NCBI GenBank assembly: GCA_019242435.1
Contig: JAFAVN010000254.1
Location: forward strand, 1-5,448
DNA from: Verrucomicrobiota bacterium
Lineage (GTDB): Bacteria; Verrucomicrobiota; Verrucomicrobiia; Chthoniobacterales; JAFAMB01
Direction: 5' to 3'
Length of the DNA: 5,448 nt
Shown: positions 4,799 to 5,448 of the stretch, one piece after another
How positions within the stretch are numbered: position 1 is the first letter of the stretch
Layout: every line of letters starts with the position of its first letter
Made by a program: the position numbers and the translations under genes
Notes under the pieces: generated by a model
Seen by the model: only the letters and a program-made list of their open reading frames with translations
The model's database searches: none
What the model was told of the DNA's origin: nothing

Positions 4799-5448
4799 TC
4801 AGGCCAGCCGGGTGGCGTGCGCCGGAACCGCTCCCGCTTCCGCCGGCCTTTGCCGTTCCCTAGCCCGAATACCGCGCCAGTATTTCAGCGGTACCAGACC
4901 GATACCCATGATGACCAATTGGCTGGCAATAAACGTCAGCAGCGGACCGAATGCCTGATCCATGAACCCGTAAGAGTGCAATCCTACACCCAGCATGTTC
5001 ACTCCGAACCAGGATAAACTCCCGATCACATTACCGAAAACCGCTAACACTGCCACCCCTCGTTCCCGGGCAAAGCCTCCCCATCGAGCATGAAGGATGA
5101 TCGCATTCCAGATCACGACCAGAAGCGCTCCATTCTCTTTCGGGTCCCAGCCCCAAAACCGGCCCCAGGATTGATCGGCCCAGATTCCGCCGAGGATAGT
5201 GGCCACTAAACTGAATAAAGTGGCGAAACAGATAACTCCATACATCATGCGCCCCATCGATTTCGCCGTGGCCTCGTCAAAAGAAGTCGTGAACACCCCG
5301 CGAAAAATATAGATAATCCCGATCAACCCCGCGAGAAAGACGGCAGAATAGCCCAGAACTTCGCCCACTACGTGAGTAGCCAGCCAGGCGTTCGTATCCA
5401 GGACTGCTCGCAGCATCTCCATGGTATCCCCATCAAACTGGAGGTTTT
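4799..5448 (-). CDS. ccsA: Cytochrome c biogenesis protein CcsA/ResC, C-terminal part (5' end beyond window)
   Basis: Membrane component of system II cytochrome c maturation, which exports and presents haem for attachment to apocytochrome c. The reading frame has no stop up to the window edge and its beginning (N-L-Q-F-D-G-D-T) runs in ahead of the first Met at 5422, so the gene is partial on the right. Counting from that Met, the haem-handling WWD motif is W86-G-R-F-W-G-W-D-P-K-E96. The flanking histidines fit the family: His17 in ATHVVGEVLGYSA and His149 in GVGLHSYGF as periplasmic haem ligands, and His111 in AIILHARW as the membrane histidine. Their spacing is close to that reported for CcsBA proteins, from memory. 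About six hydrophobic segments are visible, then a basic Ala/Pro-rich tail of about 25 residues. The missing part may include more membrane segments or a fused ResB/CcsB. Stop TGA. Confidence 0.93.
   Translation of the reverse strand, partial: NLQFDGDTMEMLRAVLDTNAWLATHVVGEVLGYSAVFLAGLIGIIYIFRGVFTTSFDEATAKSMGRMMYGVICFATLFSLVATILGGIWADQSWGRFWGWDPKENGALLVVIWNAIILHARWGGFARERGVAVLAVFGNVIGSLSWFGVNMLGVGLHSYGFMDQAFGPLLTFIASQLVIMGIGLVPLKYWRGIRARERQRPAEAGAVPAHATRLA

Overview
The window carries six genes, all on the minus strand, so the order of transcription runs from high to low coordinates. From right to left: the C-terminal part of a system II cytochrome c maturation protein (CcsA/ResC type, entering from beyond the right edge), a complete ribokinase-type PfkB sugar kinase, and a complete four-gene polar amino acid ABC importer. 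The importer order is binding protein, permease Q, permease M, ATPase, the same as hisJ-hisQ-hisM-hisP (or argT plus hisQMP) of enterobacteria.

Organism. The binding protein has a cleavable signal peptide without a lipobox, which suggests a diderm. CcsA has the style seen in Verrucomicrobia/Planctomycetes relatives (an F-D-G-D-T stretch just before the first visible membrane segment), and ribosome binding sites are weak or absent. Intergenic DNA is moderately GC-rich and full of short period-7 repeats and palindromes. I infer a soil-type Verrucomicrobiota genome at moderate confidence. The importer proteins look very close to proteobacterial HisJ/ArgT, HisQ, HisM and HisP as I remember them, so a horizontal origin is possible.

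How the genes work together. The SBP captures a basic amino acid (Lys/Arg/Orn/His type) in the periplasm. The two permeases form the channel, coupled translationally by an ATGA overlap, and the ATPase drives uptake. The ribokinase and CcsA have no obvious link to transport and are separated from it and from each other by about 250-270 nt.

Non-coding DNA. No gene-free stretch exceeds 300 nt, but the four larger gaps are rich in structure. (1) Between SBP and permease Q, two inverted heptamer arrays (GTTCGGC-like) can pair in the sense transcript over 34 of 35 positions counting G-U pairs, just after the SBP stop codon. This recalls the REP element in the enterobacterial hisJ-hisQ gap. (2) A different heptamer array overlaps the ribokinase stop codon. 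(3) A third array (TTGCTAT-like) follows ccsA. (4) A REP-like palindrome lies between ccsA and the kinase and shares an 18-nt arm with the gap downstream of the ATPase. I see no CRISPR array, tRNA, rRNA, transposase or clearly new gene system. The repeats are the most interesting part of the window.
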